From NCBI GenBank assembly GCA_031277685.1, contig JAITLV010000007.1, forward strand, positions 1 through 47,101: a stretch of 47,101 bases of DNA, given 5' to 3'. Numbering within the stretch: the first letter of the stretch is position 1; every line of letters starts with the position of its first letter. Source of the DNA: Sphingobacterium sp. GTDB lineage: Bacteria; Bacteroidota; Bacteroidia; Sphingobacteriales; Sphingobacteriaceae. A program made the position numbers and the translations under genes. Positions 1 through 7,749 of the stretch are shown here, piece by piece. The notes under the pieces are model-generated. The model searched no databases. It was given only the letters and a program-made list of their open reading frames with translations, and was not told the DNA's origin.

Positions 1-1
1 C

Positions 2-457
2 TATTATGTCTGCTTACGGTATCTTCAAGATCCAGAATTGAGTAAAGATGCCGTGATGAATATTTTTGAAGAGCTCATCTACAAAGTTAATAAGCAAGAA
101 ATCAAAGACTTTCCGAGATGGCTCTATGTATTGAGCAAAAACCATTGCCTGATGTATTTAAGGTCACAAAAGAACAAATCACAAATTTCTCTGGATGAAT
201 TTGTGAAATATCCCGAAGATCTGCATCAGTATGAACAACAGGATGAAAAAGAGGAACAATTGATAGCAATGGAAGGCTGTCTGGAAAAACTACCGGACAA
301 ACAGCAACAGTCCGTCAGGCTCTTTTTTCTGGAGGAAAAATGTTACAAAGAGATCAGCGACTCGACAGGATATAGCTTAAATGAAGTGAAAAGTTACATC
401 CAAAATGGGAAGCGGAATTTAAAAAATTGCATGGAGGCTTGGAATGAGCGACAGTAA
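2..457 (+). CDS. ECF-type RNA polymerase sigma factor, 5' end outside window
   Basis: The reading frame is open from base 2, before the first possible start (TTG at 38), and those upstream codons read like sigma region 2 (YYVCLRYLQD), so the gene begins left of the window. The visible part has the end of region 2 (FPRWLYVLSKNHCLMYLR), an acidic linker, and a region 4 helix-turn-helix (LPDKQQQSVRLFFLEEKCYKEIS). ECF sigma factors direct RNA polymerase to special promoters. It overlaps the next gene by 14 bases, the usual arrangement for a sigma factor translationally coupled to its anti-sigma partner. Which genes it controls cannot be read from here. Confidence 0.85.
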   Translation, partial: YYVCLRYLQDPELSKDAVMNIFEELIYKVNKQEIKDFPRWLYVLSKNHCLMYLRSQKNKSQISLDEFVKYPEDLHQYEQQDEKEEQLIAMEGCLEKLPDKQQQSVRLFFLEEKCYKEISDSTGYSLNEVKSYIQNGKRNLKNCMEAWNERQ

Positions 458-1715
458 TTACGACATAACGTACTTAAAGAAATACGTCAACGGCCAACTT
501 TCTCCCAAAGAGATGTACGCCATTGAACGTGAGGCCCAACGTGATCCCATGTTGGCGGATATTCTTATGGGTATAGAAATGGATCAAAACCGTACTGTTC
601 CTTCCGAACTCAACGCGCGTATTGTGCAACGCATCGAACATAAAAAAGAAGCTAAAATAAAAGTTTTCGACTGGAAGCGATTAGCTATTGCCGCAGCTGT
701 TGTAGCTGTTTTAGGTATAGGGATACACTATTTCCAACAACAGAAAAGCCCATCCGAAGAAAAACGCACAGCAGCTATTACGCTGCCTTCAGATACACCT
801 TCATCCAAGCCAGCGCTAAAGGATGATACGGTTGCTTCGCCTGTTATTGAACCGGCACCTAAAGAGAAGGAGAGCCCACGACTGGCTGAAAACAGTAAAC
901 CATCCAGTGTACATCCACACCCGTACGAAGAGGCCGTGCCATCCCTCAAGGATCCTTCCTTGCGTATGGCTCCGGTTGAAAAAATGAATAATGGTATCCA
1001 CAGGGATCGTGCAATAGCTGACTCAAAAATGCTAGACAGTGTTCTTGTGGTAGCCTATGGTTCACAGGCCAAAAAGAGTGTTACCGGAAGCAATGTTGTT
1101 ATCAGAGGCCAACAGCTTAATCAGAGCAATGCCCTTGCGGGCCGCGTAGCAGGTGTCAACGTGACTCCACAAACCTATGGCAGCCCTTTGCAGGTAACTG
1201 TACGTGACAAAGAAACAGGCTTACCGATATCAGGTGTAACACTCATGCAACCGAATAGCAAACTGGCTACAAATACTGACGCACAAGGTAAAGCAACCGT
1301 TCAGCCAAGTACAGTTGACACCCTTGTTGATATCATGGCTGTAGGCTATAATACGGTGGCATTAAATATGCGTCGCAATAAAAGCCTAAATGTAAAACTA
1401 CAGCCCTCAAGTGCAACATTAGATGAAGTGGTGGTAACAACTATGTCTTCCCGGAAGACAAAAAGTGCAGAACCCGTCTGGGGTTGGAAATCATTCAACA
1501 ATTATGTCAAGAAAAAAACAGCGAACAGTCGATATGAAGGTACGGTACGCCTAAGTTTCTATATAGATAAAGATGGATTCCCGTCCAATATCAACATCTT
1601 ACAGAGTGGAAACGATTATTTGGATAACAAAGCCAAAGAGATTTTACTTTCGGGGCCAAAATGGAAGGGCGAAGATAACCGGTATGTCACATTGACCTTT
1701 GACTTTACGTATTAA
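444..1715 (+). CDS. Anti-sigma-like membrane protein with SusC-plug-like, carboxypeptidase-regulatory-like and TonB C-terminal modules
   Basis: 423 residues. The first ~70 form a soluble segment (LKKYVNGQLSPKEMYAIERE) of the type seen in Bacteroidota proteins encoded directly after sigma factors. One membrane helix follows at about 79-97, then a Pro/Ser/Lys-rich periplasmic linker (100-180). Residues 199-240 resemble the signature at the start of SusC/RagA plug domains (VVAYGSQAKKSVTGS, then ALAGRVAGVNV). Residues ~249-320 look like a carboxypeptidase-D regulatory-like beta domain, followed by a second LDEVVV motif. Residues ~362-423 resemble a TonB C-terminal domain (GTVRLSFYIDKDGFPSNINI). 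Membrane location with periplasmic modules and the overlap with the sigma gene suggest trans-envelope signalling; the function is inferred, not known. Confidence 0.72.
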   Translation: MSDSNYDITYLKKYVNGQLSPKEMYAIEREAQRDPMLADILMGIEMDQNRTVPSELNARIVQRIEHKKEAKIKVFDWKRLAIAAAVVAVLGIGIHYFQQQKSPSEEKRTAAITLPSDTPSSKPALKDDTVASPVIEPAPKEKESPRLAENSKPSSVHPHPYEEAVPSLKDPSLRMAPVEKMNNGIHRDRAIADSKMLDSVLVVAYGSQAKKSVTGSNVVIRGQQLNQSNALAGRVAGVNVTPQTYGSPLQVTVRDKETGLPISGVTLMQPNSKLATNTDAQGKATVQPSTVDTLVDIMAVGYNTVALNMRRNKSLNVKLQPSSATLDEVVVTTMSSRKTKSAEPVWGWKSFNNYVKKKTANSRYEGTVRLSFYIDKDGFPSNINILQSGNDYLDNKAKEILLSGPKWKGEDNRYVTLTFDFTY

Positions 1716-1731
1716 CACAGAAAAACATAAA

Positions 1732-1779
1732 ATCTGTCAGATTTAATCAAGACAAAAAATAATATCAGAAGTGACAGAT
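1732..1779. repeat. Short inverted repeat in the 1716-1980 intergenic gap
   Basis: Perfect 8-base arms ATCTGTCA (1732-1739) and TGACAGAT (1772-1779) are separated by 32 bases. The left arm also sits in a local AAATCTgtcAGATTT palindrome. It lies just after the anti-sigma stop, with no T-run behind it, so it may be a weak terminator or nothing. The rest of the 265-base gap is AT-rich with no other feature seen. Confidence 0.3.
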
Positions 1780-1980
1780 CCCCAATGAATCTACTACTAT
1801 ACACCACTCATCAAGGTTATTCGTATTCGTGATAGACTATATTTTGATCGTCCATCTTCCTCAGCATTACAACCTATATATTAGAATCTAAGCACTATTT
1901 TCTAAAGAAAATTAAAGCTATAAAGTTGAAATTTATTTCCTACATTCGTTTTATAATTCTTAACCATATAGTGACTTTTT

Positions 1981-3951
1981 ATGAAAGGTATTTTAACCAG
2001 TCTGCTTGTTCTTAGCAGTTTTTGGGCACATGCCCAAGATTTTTCTTTCGGTAAAGTAAAAAAAGAGGATTTCGCTATCGATATTAGCAAATTAGACACT
2101 GCCGCCAATGCATTTGTCATTCGCGAATACGGATCCGCACAGGTCAACTACACCTCACATTCCGGTCTTGTTGTCGAATTTGTCAAACATGTTCGCATCA
2201 AAATATTGAACAAGGAGGGCTACGCGCACGCAAACTTTACGGTACCACTTTACAAAAGCGGAAACGACCGCGAGGTTGTCACCGATATCAAAGGAGCCTC
2301 CTATCACCTCCAAGGCGATAAAGTCGTCGAAACTGAAATGACAAAGGCCAATATCTTCAACGAAAATTCTTCGGAGAACATCGCTTTGACCAAGGCTGCC
2401 ATCCCACAGGTACATGAGGGAACGATCATTGAATATCGTTATAAAACGGAATCACCTTTTATTTTCAACCTCAATACTTGGGAATTTCAGGAGGAACTTC
2501 CCAAACTTTACAGCGAATACGTCACACGCATACCCGAAATCTGTCATTACAAAAGCAATTTAAAAGGCGGCATCCCGATCAAGGACCGTAAAACAGAAAA
2601 TTATAATACCGGACTACATAGTGAGGTTGGCGAGATCCTAGGTAACAAAACAACCTATATCATGGAGCATATTCCTGCCTTCCGAAGTGAAGACTATATG
2701 ACTTCATCCAAAAATTTCCGATCCATTCTCTTTTTCGAACTTGGACGATATAGCATCCCTATGGGCCCCACAAAAGACTTCTCACTGACCTGGGAAAATG
2801 TACGCGAAAAATTAGTCTCGGATGAAAATTTCGGCGGTCAGATCAAACGAAAAGGTGCCTTAAAAGAATTTATCGAACCCGTATTGCAGGGAGCCAATAC
2901 CGACCTCGCAAAGGCTAGCCGGCTGTATGCCTATTTCCAGAAACAGATCAAATGGAACAATAAGCACTCCATCTATGCAAAAAACATCAAAGAAGCGCTC
3001 GAAAAAAGAACAGGCAATAGTGCTGACATCAATCTCGGATTGGTCAATGCTTTGCGTTACGCACAATTAGAGGCTATTCCGGTAGTCCTCTCCACACGTG
3101 ACAACGGCTATGCTGGACTTTATGCACCAGCGATATCCGAATTCAACCATGTCGTTGCCCAGGTCAAACTAGGGGATGAATATTATCTACTGGATGCCAC
3201 TTCCCCCTACGAATGCTTTGGCAATATCCCGCTAAAATGCGTTAACTATCAAGGTCGTTCCATTCCTTTAACAGGAGAGTCCGACTGGGTGAAACTGGAA
3301 TCAAAACTCCCTTCTGCACAAAGTAATTTTTTCTTCGGCGAATTACTGGAAAATGGCACTTTAAAAGGGAAATGGGTAACCTCCCGAAATGGCTACACGG
3401 CATCAAGAATGCGTGAACGCTTGCAGGGCAGCAATTCGGAAGAAGAATTTTACGAAAAATGGGACGAAGAAAATAATCGTATCAAAATCAATAGTTTTAA
3501 AGTATCCAACCGGGATTCATTGAACAAACCCTTCTCTGAAGAGTTTGAAATCGAAATTGAAAATTTTGCCAGCAAGCAAAATGACATGCTCGCTTTTAAC
3601 CCCTACATTGATAGTAAAACCACCAAAAATCCTTTCAATCTGACCGAACGGAATTATCCGATCGATTTTGGATCCCTGATCCAAGAGGAAAGCTATCTAG
3701 AAATAAAACTTCCAAAGGGATATGTATATGCCCCCGAAACAAAACTAAAAAACGTCAATATGGCCTTACCGGAACGTGCGGCCCGTTATATTTTCAAGGT
3801 CAGTAATTCAGATCCAAATATCCTGCTGATTGAAACCGCAACACAATTCAACAAACCGTTGTTTTTACCTGAGGAATATTTTGATCTAAAGGAGTTTTTT
3901 AGCCGGATTATCCAGGCACAGCAATTAGATATCGCACTCAAAAAAATCTAA
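1981..3951 (+). CDS. Secreted DUF3857 / transglutaminase-like protein lacking the catalytic Cys
   Basis: 656 residues with a signal peptide (MKGILTSLLVLSSFWAHAQ). The N-terminal ~60-270 matches the DUF3857 pattern (VEFVKHVRIKILNKEGYAHA). Residues ~300-410 form a transglutaminase-like fold. In active relatives the segment G-x-C-A-D holds the nucleophile; here it is GNSAD with Ser347, while the His (FNHVVAQV, His390) and Asp (LLDATSPY, Asp405) are kept. The C-terminal part (~440-656) is the beta-rich DUF3858-like region. It is predicted to be periplasmic or secreted, and probably binds peptide or glycan rather than cross-linking or cleaving it. It starts at ATG 1981 and stands alone. Confidence 0.85.
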   Translation: MKGILTSLLVLSSFWAHAQDFSFGKVKKEDFAIDISKLDTAANAFVIREYGSAQVNYTSHSGLVVEFVKHVRIKILNKEGYAHANFTVPLYKSGNDREVVTDIKGASYHLQGDKVVETEMTKANIFNENSSENIALTKAAIPQVHEGTIIEYRYKTESPFIFNLNTWEFQEELPKLYSEYVTRIPEICHYKSNLKGGIPIKDRKTENYNTGLHSEVGEILGNKTTYIMEHIPAFRSEDYMTSSKNFRSILFFELGRYSIPMGPTKDFSLTWENVREKLVSDENFGGQIKRKGALKEFIEPVLQGANTDLAKASRLYAYFQKQIKWNNKHSIYAKNIKEALEKRTGNSADINLGLVNALRYAQLEAIPVVLSTRDNGYAGLYAPAISEFNHVVAQVKLGDEYYLLDATSPYECFGNIPLKCVNYQGRSIPLTGESDWVKLESKLPSAQSNFFFGELLENGTLKGKWVTSRNGYTASRMRERLQGSNSEEEFYEKWDEENNRIKINSFKVSNRDSLNKPFSEEFEIEIENFASKQNDMLAFNPYIDSKTTKNPFNLTERNYPIDFGSLIQEESYLEIKLPKGYVYAPETKLKNVNMALPERAARYIFKVSNSDPNILLIETATQFNKPLFLPEEYFDLKEFFSRIIQAQQLDIALKKI

Positions 3952-4007
3952 TCAGCACCTTAACAAAAACTTCATGTTATATTGACGATAAGCTTAAATA
4001 AGGGTGA

Positions 4008-4015
4008 TAAATTTG
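4008..4015 (+). promoter_or_regulatory. Bacteroidota-type -7 element TAAATTTG before the mini-gene
   Basis: TAAATTTG is a perfect match to the Bacteroidota TAnnTTTG -7 consensus, 24 bases before the ATG of the 31-codon ORF. A TTG at 3982-3984 could be the -33 element, although the spacing of 23 is slightly long. Confidence 0.5.
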
Positions 4016-4038
4016 AATATCAAAAAAGAAGAAATAAA

Positions 4039-4134
4039 ATGATTAAAGATTCAGAATTATTCGAACTAGAGTATACCTTTCTTGGAGAAGGTTTCGAGTT
4101 AGATGGTGATGACATTATCACCGATGAAGACTAG
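4039..4134 (+). CDS. Small acidic protein, 31 aa, unknown function
   Basis: ATG at 4039 follows an A/G-rich stretch (AAAGAAGAAATAAA) and runs 31 codons to TAG at 4132-4134. Twelve of the 31 residues are Asp or Glu and only one is Lys. The middle is glycine-containing (FLGEGFELDGDD) and the tail is TDED. There is no signal peptide, membrane helix or Cys. A promoter-like TAAATTTG lies 24 bases upstream and a strong intrinsic terminator 45 bases downstream, so the unit looks transcribed on its own. I do not recognise the family. It could be a small regulatory protein, a leader peptide or a peptide precursor, but no maturation enzyme is nearby. Confidence 0.5.
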   Translation: MIKDSELFELEYTFLGEGFELDGDDIITDED

Positions 4135-4178
4135 GTCTTCACTTTTTTAAGCAAGTATTATTCCCCTTATATAATCTC

Positions 4179-4209
4179 AAAGCCCGGTTGATTCCTCTCC
4201 GGGCTTTTT
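4179..4209 (+). terminator. Intrinsic terminator after the mini-gene
   Basis: Stem AAAGCCCGG (4179-4187) pairs with CCGGGCTTT (4199-4207), loop of 11, followed by a T-run. It ends the small unit that starts at 4008. Confidence 0.8.
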
Positions 4210-4527
4210 CTTTGCCTGTTATTTTTCATCCAACAGGTTCCTTTTCAAACCTGCTTGCAGGCCCAACGGGCGCTTGACTGACATCACCGATGGTTGTCCG
4301 CATCTTATAATTTCGCTATATTTAGCCCATCCAAACAAACATAACAATCCCCGATAATTCAACATTCCGGCTTCCCCATTGGATAACGGTTAATTATTAG
4401 GCATGTAAAAATATTATTTTGGATCTAACGATGACACCTGCGATAGCTATTGAAGCTCCAAATGGAGCAATTAACTGATGCATCATGTGGGTGAAATCGA
4501 ATTCCAGCAAAATAGCATTCATGACAC
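4210..4527. other. Non-coding gap upstream of the MepB gene with two short palindromes
   Basis: No convincing ORF was found in these 318 bases. Two perfect palindromic motifs lie close to the next gene: GCTCCAaaTGGAGC (4455-4468) and TGATGCATCA (4476-4485), 40-70 bases before ATG 4528. A near-consensus -7 box (TTATTTTG, around 4414-4421) precedes them. They may be operator sites, but nothing else supports that. Confidence 0.35.
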
Positions 4528-5016
4528 ATGATTAAAGAACTCAAACAACTCGAAACGATCTTATCACAGCCTATAACAAACTTAACCGAAGATCAGGAAA
4601 ACGCCAGTTATTTCGGATTTAATTTTCAGCTCGGCAAAAAAAACATCAAGTTTCGAAAGTCCAGGATAACGCCTAAAAAAACAGGACAATTTGTTACTTT
4701 TTGGAAACGTGACGCTAAAGGGAAATCCATACCTTTTACCGAAAATGACAGGATGGACTGTTATTTTATCGCAACAGCGCTAGAGCAGCACAGCGGTTTA
4801 TTTGTTTTCCCAAAACAGACCCTGATCGACAGACAAATTTTAACCACAGCGTATGGGGAAGGCAAACGCGGGTTTCGTGTATATCCCCCATGGAGCTTAA
4901 CAGAAAATAAACAGGCAACGCAAAGCAAAAGCTGGCAGCAACAATACTTTATTGACCTTTCGGCCCCTTATCCAGAGATAAAGCAAAAGTTAACAAACAT
5001 CCTCCAGCTCAGCTAA
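4528..5016 (+). CDS. MepB family protein
   Basis: 162 residues with the MepB family pattern: FGFNFQLGKKNIKFRKSRITPKK near the N-terminus, QFVTFWKR, a central DCYFI / GLFVFPKQTLIDR segment, and GKRGFRVYPPW near the C-terminus. The family is named after the third gene of the staphylococcal mepRAB multidrug-efflux locus, but no transporter is next to it here and its biochemical role is unknown. It is predicted to be cytoplasmic, with no signal peptide. Its last 8 bases overlap the end of the convergent MocR gene. Confidence 0.8.
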   Translation: MIKELKQLETILSQPITNLTEDQENASYFGFNFQLGKKNIKFRKSRITPKKTGQFVTFWKRDAKGKSIPFTENDRMDCYFIATALEQHSGLFVFPKQTLIDRQILTTAYGEGKRGFRVYPPWSLTENKQATQSKSWQQQYFIDLSAPYPEIKQKLTNILQLS

Positions 5017-6496
5017 CTGCATCAAGGATAAGCTCCTGGTAGGCTTCATGCAGCAAATAAATTGCATCAGCCATATCTTTTTCATCGAGATGTGCAAAAC
5101 CCAAACGCAGCGCTGTCACCGCTCTATTTTGGTATAAGCAATTACTCGGCAACAGTAGCCCTTTTAACCTTGCTCTTTCCTGTAATGCGGTCAATGAAAA
5201 ATTAGCATTAAATCGGATCCAGAAGGCCAATCCTGAAACAGGAACCTCAAAAATAATCTTATCTTCAAAATACTTGTACAACAATTGCGCAAATAAGTCT
5301 TTGCGTTCGGTAACTATTTTTTGAAACTTTCGCTGGTAACGAAAGATATCCCCCTGATGGATAATTTCACCCAATGTTTTCTCAATCATAAAATTGGGCT
5401 TGCCAAAGAGATTTAGGTATTTTTTCCCTTCTTCCAGAAGGTCCTGAGGGGCAATCAGAAAACTCATTTGAAAACCGGGATCCAAAAAACACCCAAAAGT
5501 CCCAATATAAATCACTCGGTTGCCGGCATTTTTTCGAAAAAGAGATTCGCCTTTATTTTTAACCAATGCAGACTCAAAATCAACATCATCTTCGATCACA
5601 ATAAAGCCATACTGTTCGGCCAACTGCAACAGCTGTATTTTTCTTTTTTCAGAAAGACTTACTGTGGTTGGATATTGGCATTTCGTATTAATATACACAC
5701 ATCTGATTTCGCCGGGTTTAAATTGATTCGCAATATAATCAACATCCATCCCCATAGCATCGAGCGGAACCGTCTTTAGCTTAGCTCCAGCTTGGCTAAA
5801 GATCATATTAGGCAAAAAATAGCTTAGATTTTCGACCAGTACAACATCACCGCTTTGAATCAATAAACGGGATAAAATAGAAAAAATCTGCTCACGGCTG
5901 GCAATAGGTAATAAAAAATCCCGGGAGAGATGAAATCCGCGGGTTAGGTTGAGATAGTAGCTCAATTGATCCCTAAAAAACAGATTCCCGTCAGCTGTGG
6001 CTGGAAATTCATCAGTCTTCTTTTTCCGCTTTACCATAGAAGCATAAAAGCGCACCAATTCTTCGGTCTCTATGATACGATAATCAGGGCTACCATCTGT
6101 AAAATAATATTTTTCTGGAATTTCAAATACAGGTGTATCCAAGATCAATTCCCGTCTAAAATAATAAGGGGCCTGATCCGGCGGTTGTCTAAAAGCAGTC
6201 ATTGCTGGAGTTGATGTAGCGAGGCGTTCGGGATTTCTCACAAAAGTACCTCTATTCGGAATAATCTCCACCCAACCCTGCTCTTGCAGTTCGGCAAGCG
6301 CTGCTACAACCGTTTTTCGGTGTAGTTTCAGCTCCGAAGCGATCTTTCTACTTCCTGGAAGAAGATCCCCATCCTCCAAGAGATTCCGCTTAACAGCATT
6401 GATAAACTGATAGACGATCTGTATATAAACAGCATCTTCCTTGCGACGATCGATCTTAATAATCGAATGAAAAGCTATACTAACCGGACTACTCAT
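5009..6496 (-). CDS. MocR/GntR-type regulator with degenerate aminotransferase domain (no PLP lysine)
   Basis: 495 residues. A GntR winged helix (about 20-88: LLPGSRKIASELKLHRKTVV, then RGTFVRNP) is followed by a fold-type-I aminotransferase-like domain (~130-490). In MocR proteins the PLP Schiff-base lysine sits in G-T-F-S-K; here the segment is IGTFGCFLDPGF, with Cys336 at the Lys position. The usual EDDYD motif is EDDVD (302-306), losing the Tyr that contacts PLP in GabR-like proteins. The C-terminal ALRLGF (Arg464) is kept. It is divergent from bioB with 142 bases between, so control of the biotin operon is the natural inference. It probably senses a ligand without forming a Schiff base. 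Start is ATG at 6496. Confidence 0.85.
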   Translation of the reverse strand: MSSPVSIAFHSIIKIDRRKEDAVYIQIVYQFINAVKRNLLEDGDLLPGSRKIASELKLHRKTVVAALAELQEQGWVEIIPNRGTFVRNPERLATSTPAMTAFRQPPDQAPYYFRRELILDTPVFEIPEKYYFTDGSPDYRIIETEELVRFYASMVKRKKKTDEFPATADGNLFFRDQLSYYLNLTRGFHLSRDFLLPIASREQIFSILSRLLIQSGDVVLVENLSYFLPNMIFSQAGAKLKTVPLDAMGMDVDYIANQFKPGEIRCVYINTKCQYPTTVSLSEKRKIQLLQLAEQYGFIVIEDDVDFESALVKNKGESLFRKNAGNRVIYIGTFGCFLDPGFQMSFLIAPQDLLEEGKKYLNLFGKPNFMIEKTLGEIIHQGDIFRYQRKFQKIVTERKDLFAQLLYKYFEDKIIFEVPVSGLAFWIRFNANFSLTALQERARLKGLLLPSNCLYQNRAVTALRLGFAHLDEKDMADAIYLLHEAYQELILDAVS

Positions 6497-6551
6497 TATG
6501 TTTATTTCGGACTACCAAAGTTATGATTTAATCTATAATCTTTGCAAATCA

Positions 6552-6573
6552 TGTAAGGAATAGGTGTAAGGAA
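6552..6573. promoter_or_regulatory. Direct repeat TGTAAGGAA x2, candidate operator between mocR-like gene and bioB
   Basis: Two identical 9-mers TGTAAGGAA (6552-6560 and 6565-6573) are phased 13 bases apart. They lie just downstream of a promoter-like TATAATCTTTG (6534-6544) and 66-87 bases before the bioB ATG. MocR regulators such as GabR and PdxR are known to bind direct repeats, which makes this a plausible binding site for the divergent regulator. Confidence 0.4.
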
Positions 6574-6612
6574 ATTAAAATAACACACAATTACCTAAAA
6601 CTAACAAACTGA

Positions 6613-6626
6613 TTATCAATTGATAA
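6613..6626. promoter_or_regulatory. Perfect 14-bp palindrome TTATCAATTGATAA in bioB leader
   Basis: A perfectly self-complementary 14-mer lies 12 bases upstream of the bioB ATG (6639). It could be an operator or could occlude the ribosome binding region. It does not resemble the classical BirA operator (TTGTAAACC / GGTTTACAA). Confidence 0.35.
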
Positions 6627-6638
6627 AACTCAACGAAT

Positions 6639-7721
6639 ATGAATACAGAAAAAAAATGGACACAGACGGAAGTTGTTGCCTTGTATAACAAGCCGATTAT
6701 GGAGCTCCTGTACGAAGCTGCTACTGTGCACCGATCCCACCACAATCCAAATAAAGTTCAGGTCTCCACGTTAATTTCAATAAAGACAGGTGGATGCCCT
6801 GAAGATTGCGCCTATTGTCCACAAGCTGCACGCTACCATACCGATGTCAAGGCCGAACGTCTGATGAGTGTGGAACAGGTCAAAGCACAGGCTTTAGCCG
6901 CCAAGGCCAATGGCAGTTCACGGATCTGTATGGGTGCTGCATGGCGCAATGTCAAAGACGGCCCTGAGTTTGACCAAGTACTGGAGATGGTCCGGACACT
7001 GAACAGACTGGATATGGAAGTATGCTGCACACTAGGTATGTTGACCGAAAACCAGGCACAACGGCTATCGGAGGCGGGACTCTATGCTTATAACCACAAC
7101 CTAGATACTTCAGCAGCATATTATGAAGAAATTATTTCCACCCGAAGTTACGATGATCGATTAAAGACCATCGAAAATGTCCGTAAAACAAACATCACTG
7201 TATGTAGTGGTGGTATTATTGGCATGGGAGAGAGTATAGCCAACCGTGCAGCTATGTTGATCACCCTTGCATCACTCGTTCCTCAGCCCGAATCGGTACC
7301 GATTAACGCACTGGTTCCAGTCGCTGGTACGCCATTGGAAACAATGGAAACCGTATCCATCTGGGAGATGGTACGCATGGTGGCTACTGCACGAATCTTA
7401 TTACCACAAACACAGGTTCGTCTATCAGCAGGACGCACCAACATGAGTCGTGAAGGACAGGCCTTGTGCTTTTTTGCGGGTGCCAACTCTATTTTTGCAG
7501 GCGACAAACTACTTACAACACCCAACCCCGCTGTCAACGAAGACATGGATATGTTCGAAGCACTGGGACTAATACCTCAACAGCCATTTGAGAAAAAAAG
7601 CCAACCTGAAACCGTCATACCTGAAGCTGTCCAATACCACGATCAGAGAGAAAGGCCACAATGGTCAAGACCCGATCATAGGATTGAACGCAACCTCGCC
7701 AAGCAGCAACAAGAAAAATAA
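6639..7721 (+). CDS. bioB: Biotin synthase BioB
   Basis: 360 residues (E. coli 346). It is a radical-SAM enzyme that inserts sulfur into dethiobiotin to make biotin, the last pathway step. The radical-SAM cysteines are C53, C57 and C60 in GGCPEDCAYCPQ. The second-cluster region is represented by CMGAAWRNVKDG, CCTLG and SAGRTNMSREGQ. It is the first gene of a six-gene biotin operon, with bioA starting 28 bases after it. Start is ATG 6639; the C-terminal ~40 residues after the barrel are polar and variable. Transcription probably starts in the region shared with the divergent MocR-type gene. Confidence 0.97.
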   Translation: MNTEKKWTQTEVVALYNKPIMELLYEAATVHRSHHNPNKVQVSTLISIKTGGCPEDCAYCPQAARYHTDVKAERLMSVEQVKAQALAAKANGSSRICMGAAWRNVKDGPEFDQVLEMVRTLNRLDMEVCCTLGMLTENQAQRLSEAGLYAYNHNLDTSAAYYEEIISTRSYDDRLKTIENVRKTNITVCSGGIIGMGESIANRAAMLITLASLVPQPESVPINALVPVAGTPLETMETVSIWEMVRMVATARILLPQTQVRLSAGRTNMSREGQALCFFAGANSIFAGDKLLTTPNPAVNEDMDMFEALGLIPQQPFEKKSQPETVIPEAVQYHDQRERPQWSRPDHRIERNLAKQQQEK

Positions 7722-7749
7722 ATAACAAATAGCAATTCAGAAAAAACTA

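Noticed and set aside
4039..4134. Interpretation of the 31-aa peptide as a lasso peptide or graspetide precursor
   Set aside because: No leader/core motif of either class fits, and no ATP-grasp, cyclase or protease gene lies nearby.
6497..6638. Classical BirA operator upstream of bioB
   Set aside because: I looked for TTGTAAACC and its inverted partner with a 14-15 base gap and found none; TGTAAGGAA is only superficially similar.
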